A stretch of DNA of 64,000 nucleotides from Opisthorchis felineus (taxonomy: Eukaryota > Platyhelminthes > Trematoda > Opisthorchiida > Opisthorchiidae): contig SJOL01010424.1 in NCBI GenBank assembly GCA_004794785.1, forward strand, positions 226,949-290,948. Direction: 5' to 3'. Positions within the stretch are counted from its first letter, which is position 1; each line of letters begins with the position of its first letter. Of this stretch, positions 36,266 through 49,691 are shown in pieces. The translations under genes were made by a program, and so were the position numbers. The notes under the pieces were generated by a model. The model saw nothing but the letters and a program-made list of their open reading frames with translations, did not search any database and was not told where the DNA came from.

Positions 36266-38084
36266 TTTGTCGAACACTTGACTTGTTTTTCCGTTTACTA
36301 TCAAGGCTTCCGAAGCTCACTTCTTGAGTTTTGGCCTTACACGTTCTAGTGGGCTGTCAAATAACTATTCTTTCTCTGTCCAAATGAGGTGTGACAGAAT
36401 AGGGTCGAAAACATGAGCAGCAGGCGACCTCGGACAGGCTCTCTTCTGCCAGCTTTATGCTGGTATCCCGAAGAACCAGTTAGCCTAGTGGTGTATTTAT
36501 CAGAGGAGTTACCAAGACTAACCGCGTCTACGAATAGTCGAAATAGACATGAAAAACACAATGCAGTTAGGAGATTAGACAGATACCGCCTTCGTAGCCC
36601 CCTATCCCCCAACGGAATCTGTACACGTCCCAAGCCAGCTGTCCGAGTATAACTGTTTGGTCAGAAAATGTGTACTATAAGAAAAACCAACATATTTTGT
36701 CACTAATGAACGGTGGTATATTGTTCTTTCCAACGGATGAAGAAAACCTTCATTTTCTGATCGTATTCAATAACAGGCTGTAAATTGTTGGGGCTTTAGG
36801 GACAAACCAAGGTTAGTCACCTCATTGTATACCACTTTCCAGCTTCTTTTAGCTGACCCTATATAGAGAATTAGTGCGTATTCTGAGGGCATCTTCCCAA
36901 TAATTTTCTGTCTGGCTTTTCATATTACGTACAATCATGCGCTACATACTAGCGATTAACTTCGAGGCTCAAGCGGAGCCAACCATGTTCTGAGTAGGAA
37001 GGGGAGTAGGTGATTTTTACTAGGTACTAGGCCAACAAGTAAAGGTTGTTGAGCATGACCACACCGTCTTTGCATTACTCAAGGCTGATTCTCATGATGG
37101 CCGTCAGGTTGAATGAATGCTGAAAAATGTTTATTTTTAAATTGGGACTCAAACGAGCTCCTCCCTTTGGTGTTGCAAATCAAACGCGTCTCAGAATTCG
37201 GTTTGCTGAAATCCAGTTTATTCACAGTTTTGTTTTGAATCAGTATTTGATTACTGATTAAAACCCCTAAAGAGACCATCACCGGTCTTACAATGATTGG
37301 AGGTGAACAAGTGAACCTAATCATTTTATTGGGAAAGCAAGAATACTTAAGTCGCGTTATGTCAATCTTTCATCTGTTTCTGAAGCAGGTGATCTCTTGA
37401 GAAGTTCTTCGTAAAGCTAGGCCGCTGAACGAAAGGAATTACACCCTGCGCAAGAGACTTGTATTCATATGCTTGCATTTCAAAGGTGAGCACATAGCAA
37501 TCAAAATCTGTGATAAATTCAGCCTCGAATCACGTTACTAGCGACATAGGTATCAGCCACTAGGAAGAAAACATTCCAAGCTGGTTGCCGGAGTTCATCC
37601 AAGCTGTCTGCCTCGCATTCTGTATGTCAATGTACCGTTAGCTGCGTTGACATCTACACTGTTAGATCGGACCGACGTTTCCTAAAAGAAACTCACGATG
37701 CATCGTCCATAAATTTTGATGCGAACCGGCCAGATACAACCACACTCAACACGGTAGATCCTGGTTTGTTGGTCGCTCAATATTACATCAAAAACGGATC
37801 GCCTTTGTGGGTGATGCTTACACTTCATTCTGTCTTTGCGCAACTTGAACGGCGCAGTGTTAGCATTCAGTGAAGCCGTACTAATCAGCCACGAAAGGCC
37901 GAACTCGTGTAAGCAGAAATTATTGATCAGAAACTCATGCTAGAACTGAGCTTACACCCCGCCACCTTTGTAAAATAATGTCATTGTTCTAACAGTCTGC
38001 TGCTGTGCGCCGGCCATATAAATTTTGCGTGTTATACATCTTCGACTGATGAAAGCAAATTGAATGTCTGGACGTAATGCACTA

Positions 38085-38585
38085 TTCATAAGGCTGCTGA
38101 AAACTCTTTGACAGCCCACGACCGATTCCGCCCTTCTTGGGGCTCACCAGGTAGGCTTAGTCCTCAAGTTTCCGTCAACCTTATGTTCTATTTGAACCCA
38201 AATTGCACGAAATGAGCGAAATTAGAGAAATGCGCACATTTGTTTACTAATTTGGTTTTGACGGGAGACTGAATGTGCTGCACCAGGACGCCTCATGTTT
38301 CAATTGGTACGACATTCGAGATATCGCGATACATTGTATGGACGTAATGCACTACTCAAGGTTGATGAAAACTCTACGATATCCCACGGTCACCATAAAT
38401 AGGAGATTCATCTGGATTCGGTTGAGTCGCATTCTGTTCGGTCTGGGTTCAAGTAGAACATGTGGCTGAAGGAAACTCGGGGGCTGCGCCCACCTGATGA
38501 GCTCCAAGAAGGGCGAAACCTGCCTTGGGCTGTTGAAGGGTTTTCAGCAACCTTATAAGTAATGGGTTACGCTTAGCAAGTCAAG
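38085..38585. repeat. Hammerhead repeat, inverted pair with two cores
   Basis: The minus-strand part (38085-38395) contains a ribozyme at about 38105-38160 with core changed to CTGGTGA, then the rest of a unit and the start of a second one. The plus-strand part (38395-38585) has CTGATGA at 38494-38500, a 4-bp stem II, GAAA at 38515-38518 and 5 of 6 stem I pairs, but the cleavage-site GGTC is TGCC. The outer ends mirror each other (tgcactattcataagg... versus ...ccttataagtaatggg). A further plus-strand fragment lies at about 38700-38815. Confidence 0.8.
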
Positions 38586-41094
38586 ACGTTAGGTAGAGAG
38601 GATGACAGTGCCATTTGCATACTAATAACGGGTAGAAGCTAACGTGGAAGAAACAATAATCGAACACAGAGTATTCATAATTCATATTATTCCCTTTAGC
38701 ACGACGATTTGGCCTATGGACATCATAAACGAGATATTCAGCTGGGTTGCAGATGTGTCCCCCGTCAGAACTAAATTGGTATACAAATGAGTGTATTTCG
38801 CATATTAAATGTGGTTAATGCTGCCCTGATGAAATGGATAAAGTAAACCCAGTGAACATAAACAGTACTAAAACTTAGCTATTTTGCGACCGATGTTTCT
38901 TTTTTGACAGCGACCTGGACGACTGACAGGAAGCACCGCTTACTGCGTCACACCGAGTCTTGATGACCAAGTAATCGACAATCTACCAGAGCAACCGGCT
39001 ACAACCACCAAAGACATTTCATCGGTCAGACATCGCCCTCATTCAAAAATGCAGTCAGAGCCTGTTGAACAGCTGAACAAAATCCTTTTTTAACTCTGAA
39101 AGGCTTGTGAATAATTATTGTTCCGATGTGATTGCATCCTCCCATTCGCCTACTTATACATGACTTCACTATTCTGTGGATGGCATCTTGTTTAACTTGT
39201 TACTGTGATCTGTGCTAAGACAATCAATAAACCAAATGTTTCAAATTCTTTCATCAAAGACTCATTTACGACCTAAAAATATTATCAGGATCAGGTTGAC
39301 ATGTTTGTTTTCGTGGCTACTGCACGTTCCGTACTGGTATAAACCGCGGCAATTCAATCCAAGTAAACTTTTCCCATTCTAACAGTGCAGAAGGTTCGGA
39401 TATTGTCGCTCGCAAAGTGGACTATCATTACTTCACTTTGCTATCCGTTGATAAGGGTATTTGTCAGAAAAAGTGTTCGGTAGTTGGATATATGTACAAA
39501 ATTCCTACTTGCTGAATTATTTCTTCTAAAATTCTACCTTTTGTGGGTTATAACCTTTTTTCCATGGGACCTTTGTACGTACACCAAATTTCCCTGTGAG
39601 TCTACTGCCATGCTATGGTGGTTAAACTTACTACGAAGTTTGTAACTGTGTCAACGATTCTTGCCAGGCGGTCACAAGTAAGGTGATCAAACGTAGGGTG
39701 ATGAATGCTCGCGATGAATACTCGATTTGCTTAAAAGTGACAGAGCTATTTAGTTCCACTTCCACAGGGACGGCTATTCAAGACCAAGGAAAGATCAAAA
39801 TCTTCAGAAGTCTTTTCCAGCTATAAAGCGAGGGCGAATGTGATAAACTTTTATTGCCTCTACTGGCACAAACACGCTTTGATCAACAGCGAAGTTCTCA
39901 ACTGGATTGACTCAAAGACTTGCATTGATCAGAAGGCTGCAATCACATTGACTAGCTGTTCCAGCCACCAAATGCAAACTGGATTCCGGGATCAACTATG
40001 TGTAAAATAACGGAGATGTGTTATTGAGAATGGAACCGCTGCACCCAAACAGCTAACCTAGAAGAAGGTCTTAATTGCTACTTTTTTTCTTAAAAATACC
40101 CATTTACGCAGTTAATTAAGCGGATGGATGATGATGGAGGGTTGGCTGAAGCTTCCTCACATACGCGCTTCCACTACAGCCTTAGTAGTGCTGCTTGTAG
40201 CACTCCGATATCACTTCCATCATAAGAAACCCAATAAATCGGTTTATGAACGGTCCAGCGTACTACCTTCAGCGGTTACGGGTACTGGATCCAATAATAT
40301 TGTGGCAACATAGTGAACACCCTCTGACATACATGGGGGTTAGTGTGAGTATGCCACATCCTGTAGAAAGTTCTCTTCAGCCCTTGGAGACATTCCGGCG
40401 ACCTTGGTTTGCTTGTGGTGAGCTGGTCTAACTTATGTACAAGCGTGCCTACATGTTCTGGATCTAACTGTCTGGCTGACCAATTTTACCTTCCCAGCAA
40501 GAATTTTAAACTATCATTGTCACAGTGTCCTGAAATAAGTCGTGATAGAGTAAAATCGGAAAGCAAGTTACTGAGATAACAGACAGCAAGTTGAAAACTT
40601 AAATCTCCTAAGCTGAAATTCATGGATATTCATAATTCACAGAATTTGTGAATAAAATCCTGCCAGTATCCACATCATGTTGCAGTAAACATGAAATATT
40701 CTGACCAAAGTGTCTACTGGATTGTGTTGCAACTATCTGGTGAGCTCCAGTCGGAGCGAAGCGTGTATAGTATAAGGGGGTTTCAAAGACCGATCACACA
40801 CCACCTCATCCAAAATTAACAGGTACTGGGCTGCATCAGCATTCAGCATCCAACTTTAGTGGGTCCCCTCCGTTACTCAGTGTTAACCTGTGGACGGAGA
40901 AGCAACTCTTGTCGATCGAGATGGTGCGCACCGTACCCTTATCATCAAGTGAATTTAGTTGCTTTTTGTAGTGAACCCAATAAAAGTTTACCCGGCTTGC
41001 GAATTCAAGTCAACAGTCGAGTGAAACGCTTCACTAACTGGTAATGCGGGGAACATACTTTCCTACACACCACTTAAAAATCTCGTAAGCGAGA

Positions 41095-41290
41095 CTTTCA
41101 AATGTGATTCAGTTGAGTTTCCCGTTAAAACCAAAGTTCGTTTGCAAACTAGTGTGCTTCACAAACTGCGTACAATTTGAGTTCAGGTAAAACAGATGGC
41201 TCACGAAAAATCGGGAAGTGTGCCTACCTGATGAGCCCGAATGATGAAACCAGTCTGTCAAAGAGTTTTCAGCAACCCTAATGAATAGTT
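41095..41290 (+). repeat. Hammerhead repeat copy
   Basis: CTGATGA at 41228-41234 and GAAACCAGTC nearby, but the stem II hairpin is reduced to GCCCGAATGAT with no proper pairing. Upstream blocks (gattcagttgagtttcccg, gtttgcaaactagtgtg) fit the family order. Confidence 0.75.
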
Positions 41291-43719
41291 TTTTTTCATA
41301 AAACTGAAATTTGTATTTAGCTTTGTCTTGCTTTGATAACACTGGGATTGGATCACGTTTACAGCCTAAGTAGATTACTCAGCCAAAGCTGAGGCCTGAT
41401 GACCTTGACTGGCTCCAATGATTTTACTGGCCCATGCGTGTCTGTCTGGCAAAATAAGCTTCCTTCCTGTCTTGCCCTACCCTTGACTCTGAAAGTACGT
41501 AAAAAGTTAATGAAATATGCGATTCGGTTCATTTTAGTCTATCCTATTACGATACTTCCACACGCTCTCACGGAAAACAGCAATCGTTCGATGAAAACTG
41601 AATACCTGATGTATGACGCAGGCATCTGGAAAGCTGATGCGACAACAGCGGTGATACAAAGCCCAAATACCATCGACGAATTCTTCTTTCAAACATCCTT
41701 ACTGTTAGCGTACGTTGCCAAATAGCCACAAAACACCGAATAATGATTTTGAGACAACAGTGGTAGCAACTTCCCAGTGCTCCATTCTGGTTGGATTATT
41801 TTACCCGTGATAGCGAGCTTAGCCATCCTTTGCATTCGACCGAACTGCTGCGGATGTCCTTATTACTGTGTTCTTGTGGCAATAACGTCCTCATAAGAGT
41901 GAAAAGGCGGAGGTAGGTGTCAGGATTTATAGGTTTACTGACGGTCAGTTTGAGTTAATTCCGAGGGAGCTGACTCAACCCCGATTTCGAAACAACAACG
42001 GCAAGAGTGTGCATCGGCCTCAACGAAATCGGAAGATGAGATTACCTTTGGAATCCAACTACCAAGTCTGCACTGTTCTACCATTCCCAAGCAGCCTGTG
42101 CTGCCATATTTATGCAGTTTATGAGTGCACCCTCAGACAAATGTCGAGTGACACTAGACATTTCGCTTGTCACATCCTTGTAGACACCATGACCACACAT
42201 CACGATAGCTACGCTGATTGTGTTACGGCCTCCCCAGGAGTTGACGCATATCTAGCTGTCGCAGCGACAAGCTACATACATTAAAAAAACACTTTCCACT
42301 GGCGTGTCCGGAAGCTTCTCAACTTTGGGAGCCTATCTATTGCCATGCAGATGCCCCCCGGTTATGGCGTGGACAGCCTGTCTCTCAGACGCTTCAGTAC
42401 CGTGCTCCGATTCAACATACGACATGTCCTCTGACAACAACTCACAGTGGTGTCACCAAAGTGGGGCAGAGGATGCCTCCGGCCAACAACACAGTAAATT
42501 TGCCTCGGGTCCAAAAGCCAAAAGCAAATCTATCGCATTAACCTTGTGTCCTCGAGAATCGCAATAGAAGTTCATAAATGTGCCGGACACAGATTCAGAT
42601 TTTCACATCAAATATGAATTCTACCAACTTCTACAGCCCAGTACTAGGACGTCAAGTCTTGATTGTAGCTGAAGATTGACAACTTTTCACTGGTCCATCT
42701 GACGAGCCCACCCAATTTTGAGAACAACCCATGCCTAACAAACTTCGCGTATCTCTATTGGACATGAATCTGTAATGTGCGCTTCCATCCGCCTAGAAGA
42801 TATCTGCTTGCGGGCGGGCAATCAGTCGAAACGATTACGTTCCCGTCTGACCGCGACAGGTTTTTTTCATACGAAATTGAGGATCATACCGAAGAAGTGA
42901 AGCCGGAAATAAGAGTAGTTCAGACTACGAACCAGTACAATCTAAGTTGAAGCAGTACCTGAAGACTCATCAAGGGCACTGTACTCTAAGCGCTTGGATA
43001 TCCTGCCACTGGGAGTTACTGACCAAATCCGTATAAGGTCAAACGCAATAAGTGCAGAGCTTCCGTGCGCTATGGTCCCAGAATGCTTGACTCCCAGGCG
43101 GACCCAGTATGGTCTCTGGCTCCTAATGTAGTCCACCATTCGACAGACAGTGAACTTGGAAGTAACCCATGATATTTGAGCTTAAGTTGTGTACAAACCA
43201 AGGATGTAGCGACTCATCTGGGTGTCGCCGATTTACAGGAAGGGTTATGCGCTCCGCTTAAACCGATATCAACAATTACTGAACGTATATATTCAATGAC
43301 GTACAAATAGCTGCAGACGGGGTGATTTTGGAACTTCTTTTCGTTTTATTCGTAATGCGCCAGATGGGAATCAGTCCTTGGAATCTATTCTACACAACCC
43401 AGTAGGACATCTCATCTTGACAGAATCTGAAAGGCGTAAAATTTTTTGAAAACTGTCTAGTCGTCATCATACTGCTCTGTGGACGTCACTGGTATGACTC
43501 TGATGATGCTACGCAACGTAGACTGATCAACAAATTATTCGCTAGAATCATCAACTGCCTGGAGAGGCAGAGAACTCCTGGAGGTTGGGGTACTTCAGCC
43601 AGAGCATACAACTTGTGCACATCCGCTCTTCTGCATTAACAGGCTCTTGGATTTCATTCAGGAAATTGACATACACCTGTCTTACTAAGATACTTCAGCT
43701 TTCCCAGTGCACTATTCTA

Positions 43720-44060
43720 AGGTTGCTGAAAATTCTTCGACAGCCCACGACCGGTTTTGCACTTCTTGGGGCTCATCAGGTAGGCGTAGTCCCCGAGTTT
43801 CCGTCAACCTTATGTTCTAGTTGAAACCAAATTGCACGAAATTAGCGAAATACACTCATTTGCAAACAAATTTGGTTTTGCGAGAGACTCACCTGGAACC
43901 CAGCTGAATCTCTCGTTTGTGATGTTTCCAGGCAATCGAATGTGCTGCACCAGGCCGCCTCATATTCGAGATATCGTTATACATGTATATTCGTAATGCA
44001 CTACTCTCGCAAAACCAAATTTGTTTGCAAATGAGTGTATTTCGCTAATACTTCAACTTT
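43720..44060. repeat. Hammerhead repeat with the best-preserved ribozyme (minus strand)
   Basis: On the minus strand the core CTGATGA is at 43779-43773, stem II at 43772-43759, AAAA in place of GAAA at 43758-43755, ACCGGTC at 43755-43749, and all six stem I pairs between 43785-43780 and 43748-43743 are intact (one G-U). Only the core G before AAA and one stem II pair differ from the family pattern. The unit then runs rightwards to about 44010 and switches to a short plus-strand fragment (44010-44060). Confidence 0.82.
43743..43785 (-). ncRNA. Type I hammerhead ribozyme, near-intact
   Basis: Read on the minus strand: stem I 5' GCCTAC, core CTGATGA, stem II hairpin closed by GC/GC with a CAAGAA loop, AAAA (normally GAAA), a minimal stem III formed by the palindrome ACCGGT, cleavage base C at 43749, and stem I 3' GTGGGC. 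Stem I is open-ended, the arrangement called type I. The G to A change at the catalytic G12 position should abolish or greatly reduce activity in this copy. Confidence 0.75.
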
Positions 44061-44071
44061 GTTCACTTTTT

Positions 44072-44085
44072 CCCTCCCCCCCCCC
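44072..44085. repeat. C-rich homopolymer
   Basis: A run of C interrupted once by T, directly after the hammerhead repeat fragment. Confidence 0.85.
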
Positions 44086-47000
44086 AAAGGGCGGCATGTC
44101 GGTCTGTAACAACTACTGCAGTGTCAGTCAAATCAACGCCGCGGACGATCCATCTGTGATGCTTACAACTTACAGAAGCTCATATATTTGAGCTAAAAAG
44201 CGAAGCCTCCAGCTTGATGGATAATGTGTTGAACAGGTCTCTGTCCTGTGCCTTGTACTAGAACGCTGTTTCAAATTCCAGAAGGCTACGATCACAAGCT
44301 TCATTGACTAGAGCATCACTTGTCACTGGATCGATCGTTTTACGTTATGGGAGATTATGCTACCTGGTGGAATCCCTCGAATCTCGTAAACATGATTAAA
44401 TTCCATTGCTCTGTATCTGAGGCCCGAGATGGGGTGTATGGTGAAGAGCTTTCTAATTGTTATTTACGTAACAATGTAATGCGGGGATGGCCCCGTATCC
44501 ACAGTACTCTCTCTCTCTCTCCGTATTGCCTACTGAAGTCATGCTTGCAATAGCCATCAAGGAGTACTGAGTAAATGGTATATTTGGATCACTGTTAAAA
44601 AACATGCCGATCACGTATATGTCCTGAGTAATAGCCTGAAAAGCCTAGAGGCAGCACTTAGTCTCACCGACCACTATACCGCATTCATTGGGTACAACTG
44701 ACTATCACTGAAACAGCTACTTTCTCCAGAAGTTAGTCTTAATCAGGCTTCATTATATGTCCATCGAAGGATTCAATTCCCACACAAGTGAAAGTCCGCA
44801 TTCATATTGCCAGAGCGGCGTTTTGCCTATTAACAGATGTACTGTGGTGTAGTGCTCAGACTAACCTGAGAACTAAAATCGCATGTATCAAACCTCCATC
44901 TGTTTTGATCTTCTTCTGGATGAGTGACGTGGCCATTGCGATGCAAAGATGATCGAAGATCAGAGGCTTTCGACTGAAATCAAATCAAACCTACAGGTTT
45001 TCTAGCTCCATGGCTCATCAAACCAACTTCGGCATCTCGCAACTGGCCGTACGATCAGAAATGTCACCTGTGAATGGTCCAGTGGTTCAGTGAAAAGGTC
45101 CTCATTTCAAACCCTTGTAGAGGTAGAAAAAACCGCAACAGAAACCGACTTAAGACATGGCTTAATGCAATGAACTCGGTTATCTAAATTTTTGATCTCC
45201 AATCTGTCTGTGGCGTCTATCACCAGAAAGAAGATTAATCTGTACACAGCTTGCCCCCGATCGCTAATCATGGGCTACTAAAACCGGGAACCAGCTCATT
45301 CTGTCGTGGAGGTTAATAGAAACAGAGTAAATTTAGTAACAATAGTAACCTGAAGATGTACCACTATGTGTGCGGGCGACGAATATCTGCGTGACACCTC
45401 CCAAAGGAGATTCACAGTGGGATTCAGCGCAATATCTGGAAGCATAAGCACCTGGAAACTATTGTGGAAATAACTGAGTGGGTAAAGACACAAAAATATC
45501 CCGCTTTTGACAAACTGGAACGTTTCCCGGTTTCTACGTGGCGTAGCAGAAGCTTGCGATTTCCTTCTTGTAACCTCAGTCAACTCGCATATCTGAATAT
45601 CCAGGTCTTCGAAAGATCTGTTTAACCAAGAGGTATTCTGATTTGCCTCTAATGGATTTCGTTTACTTGAAAATTTTTCCTTCCCCCCAAATGCACATTA
45701 CTAGAGCCATGACTAAGTCTTCTGTAAGGTATACAAAGCTGGAAATCTAGTCGACCTTATTTTTGCTTCTTAGAAGATTGTATTTTCAAAGTCTGTTTGG
45801 GACACAGGCAGTCAACCAAGACTTACCACGATATATCATGCGGTCCTGACAGATATATACCCATCAAAATTCCACATACGGTACGCGGTGTGTCAAAATC
45901 ACCAGACTAGACTAACGTGTCTGCAAAAGGCGCAGCTGCTAATCAACACCATTTTTCAACTCCTTGGAAAGATTATCTGAGACTGCACCTCACTGTGGCT
46001 AGATCACGGTTAGCGTTTGTAGCAATTTCCCGAGTAACGTAAGTCCGTATTCTAAAATGATTCTGTGTTCATAACACTACTCTAATAAGCCTATCATTGG
46101 GAAGGCCGTGTGATAAATTTTCGGTAATGGTTCACTTTTTGAGCCTTTGCAATTCGTGATGATCAAAATCGCACCTTGTTTGTTCCGGGTAGTAACAGTT
46201 GTTTACTCTCATACAGTCAAAAAATGGTATGCTCACGTGTTGGGGTTGTTAGGAGATTTTTCACCTCATTTCCTCTGCTGAAGTAATCACAGCCCCATAG
46301 AACGTTGCTTAGCAACAGTTGGTTCATTAGAGTGAAACTCGTACACTCTAGCGAAACAGATCGGATATTGATCACAGTTCTAGGGTGGGTAAGTGTTTGT
46401 AGTCTGAAGGAGCCAAATACATCTCTTTGTGTGCAGCGAGTATCCTGGATATCACATTCAGTGAATTTCCTCTTCGGATAGGGTAGATATGAGTGACGCA
46501 GACCGCGATCAGAATCATTCACCAGCAGCTGGAAAGTAGCCTACATGACGCCAAACGCTCGTGTGTTATCCCGAAGAGTTAATGTTGCCAGGATCCCTCC
46601 CTTACCATCGTTTTGGAAGTCATGCCATTTGCCCTCAGTGTTTCCGTAACCGAAAATTCGGTTATTGCTGAGGATCTATTCACAGCCACCACTGTGAAGT
46701 GCGTATCAAGCTGATAAAAATAGATAATATGGGCTGCCATACCGGAAGAATGTAACTGAACTACCATCCATCCTCTGTAGTCAACCGGTAGAATTGTAAC
46801 TTGACAGCATGCGTTCTTGGTCGGAACCCGTTTGGGACGTGCGTGATCTCCATTTTTGTTCAAACAGAAAAGCATGGAGGATAAACCGGTTCGGAATTCT
46901 GGAGAAACAAGTTTTGACAGAAATGAGTGGACTCTGCCACATAGAGCACGTACAAACACAATCATGTTTACAGCACTTGTTTTGACAGATTGATAAGTGC

Positions 47001-47869
47001 TGACAACTGTCTGGGACCGATCGATAAAACAGAGTTCCAGAAAGCTTTGCTCACGACGCGATCATTCAAAGTTTTACCAGTGATCAGATAAAGAATCCAA
47101 AGAGGATGGTAAATATATGGTCGGGTCCAAAAAGTTCAACCGCACGACACCTTTGTCCTTACCGAGACTGATCAGGTGGGCGCAGAAAAATAGGTCATAT
47201 GATCCTTTATTTTGTGCTCTGGGGCAGCTGACCACAGAACCAAGCCCCCACCGATTGGGCCGAAATTGGTCCTCATGGCCCCCTCCCCCACGAAATGAAT
47301 GTTTACTTGCTAGTACAAAAGTTTTATTCGTTTTCCCAAAGTTACCACTGGAGACTGGACCACTCACAGCTGGAGTTTGTTTGTAATGTACAGTGACTTC
47401 TTTGTGAATCACCATCCATGGTCACGTCTTTGGTTGATAAAATGTTACCAACGTTCGTTTGGTAGTTTGAGATACATAGAAGAATTTGCTAACTTTATCT
47501 ATTGAAGCGTCACTTGTGGAGGATTTCTCGTTTGTGAGGTCTCCCGTAACGTTTCTCCTTATGTTCTGCTCCCGTTAAGTTTCACTTTGTGTAGAGCAGC
47601 AACCATCTTTAAAGATCCAGGGGCAGTTAATATAAGGGCACAAATGATGAACTATCCCCACAGTGAATTTCAGCCAATGAATTTTGCTTGATCAAGCTTT
47701 TCAAGCTATTCATAAGTCATAGTTATTCCTTGCTTAGCCTGAGTTAATAGGCGGGGAAAGATGGTTTCATAAATTCGAAAGGGGCCATATGATTGATTAA
47801 CGGGTCTCATTCACTATTGTGTCTATTAGGCTGACAACTCCCAGTCTGTCTAATAAGGTACGCCCGTTT

Positions 47870-48700
47870 TCTCTGTGTCTCTGTGCATGCATATTTGTCC
47901 ACCTGCCACCAATTGCTTATGGTGCAGTGGTGAAATCGTTTCACTTCCTGATTACGGAAGCAACTCAGATATGCAACAATTCACACCTCAGTTGCATTGT
48001 CAATCTAAAGGGGAAGAGGGAAGGGGAACGAGTTTGTCGTCTCCCCCTTCGCCATCGTCAACAATACCAAGCGTGGCGCGCTCTCACCGGTGTTCGCCCA
48101 GTTTTCCGGGTTGTTGGAACTTGGGGCCAGGAACTTTGGCTGAAAAATGATTAAATATTCACAAGCAGGCGCCCCGGGCGAAAGTATCTCTTCCGCGTAG
48201 AGGCCACGGAATACTGTTGTCGGTGTGTCGTTACACGCTTGCATACACATAATACAACGACGGAAACATTGCGAGTATGCGGCCAGCACCCTCCTTATTC
48301 TCGTTGCCTCGTATGGCGCCGGGTCACGCAGACTCTAGTCTCGTTTTTCATCTGGCGAAACGTTTTCCACTGGCCGAAGCTGGATTGACACATGTCACCT
48401 GATCGAGCGAGAGAAAAATGCGCGTAAGTGAGGAGGGCGCGTGATAAATTATTCCTTCGTCTACACAATGTGGCTGTCGTTATTTGGTTTCTGTAGGTAT
48501 GTTGTCTGGCCCCGTCGGTACGTTTGACCGGAACCAGCAGCGGCAACATATTTTACCCATGAGGTGCTTGGGTTCTTCGCATCATAGCATCGGGGACAAA
48601 CGACAGGAATATTTACGCCTTGCCTGTTAGTTTTGGCTTGGTTGAGTTTTCTCACTTTCCACGCAGTCCACCGTGTTGTAGGCATAATAAAAACGAGTGT
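47870..48700. repeat. GC-richer patch, possible old interspersed element
   Basis: Base composition rises above the surroundings here, with several overlapping open frames on both strands (for example 48005-48289 and 48461-48685 minus) and no recognisable domain. The abrupt change of texture suggests an inserted repeat. Neither borders nor class can be set from the sequence. Confidence 0.35.
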
Positions 48701-49656
48701 TACTTGGAGTGCTGTAGATCAAACTTCATTAGACTCTGAACAAATTGTGTTACAGTGCCTGATAATCACCCTAGCTGCACTCCTGTGAAGGAATCAATCC
48801 TAAAATCACTCACGTTGAATGCTGATGCATAAAACAACCTGGCCCATGAGCTAAATATTTCCCTCTGTATATCTTTAAATTATCCACATAAAAAGAAGGT
48901 AAGTACAGATCGCTTAGCAATTTAATTGTGCCCGCATAAAACGACGAAAGACCGGCGACTAAAAAGCGCCAGCAATTTAGCAGCGGCTTAAAAATCCGAG
49001 TTTGATTCAATGAAACACTACTTTCCTCCCAGCTGCAAATTTTTATGGTTTCTGTCATTAGCTCGGGAAAAACGTATGGAACCGGGTAGATAATGTTTTT
49101 CTCGGCAGCTAAACAGTTTCCTTAGAACACGGACAACGAAAATAAAAGAGGTAAGCCAAGGGGTGACTTCCACGCATTGATGAGGACTCCTGTGGACTCA
49201 TAAGGCCAGTTTAGAGATGGAAATAAGCCCACATAGAACAAGTCCAGTTTGAAACAATGCACTCAATTTTTGATCGAGTTATACAGCTTCTCGCTAAAAT
49301 GCTGAACAACACACGTTTTGCTGACAATGCGAAAGTTTTCCGCCCATGAAGTTCTGATAACTCCCAACAAAGATCAACAACAATGATCTGGCTGTTCACT
49401 GTTTCGTGTTTGTTCAACATAGGTCTACTCCGGCTTGCAGGGTGAAGTTAGAATAAGCGAACACGGGTTGTTCCGTTGCACACAGTCTGGGAAAAACTGC
49501 ATTTCTTTTCAGTCACTGACCTAAGTGCAATCAGCTTGTCCAGGTTCGAAAATGAAATGTGGGATAATTTGCTAACCTTGGTCAGGTCCTACAAAGTACT
49601 CCAGAGCTAACATGCGGGTTGTAGTACTCTTTTCCATGCACGTAAGATGCTGTTTT

Positions 49657-49659
<3 letters not shown>

Positions 49660-49689
<30 letters not shown>
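49660..49689. repeat. (TA)n microsatellite
   Basis: About 15 TA units. The open frames across it on both strands (YIYIYI) are products of the repeat, not genes. Confidence 0.95.

Positions 49690-49691
<2 letters not shown>

Noticed and set aside
45073..45130. tRNA-like segment (GTCCAGTGGTTCAGTG...TTTCAAACCC)
   Set aside because: Both internal boxes are degenerate and no cloverleaf can be drawn; at most an old fragment.
46579..46965. 128-codon minus-strand open frame
   Set aside because: Long for chance, but no family match and no neighbouring exons; not supported as a gene.
47117..47415. Overlapping open frames on both strands near 47.1-47.4 kb
   Set aside because: Mirror-image frames over the same bases, no domain; cannot be separated from chance or an old repeat.
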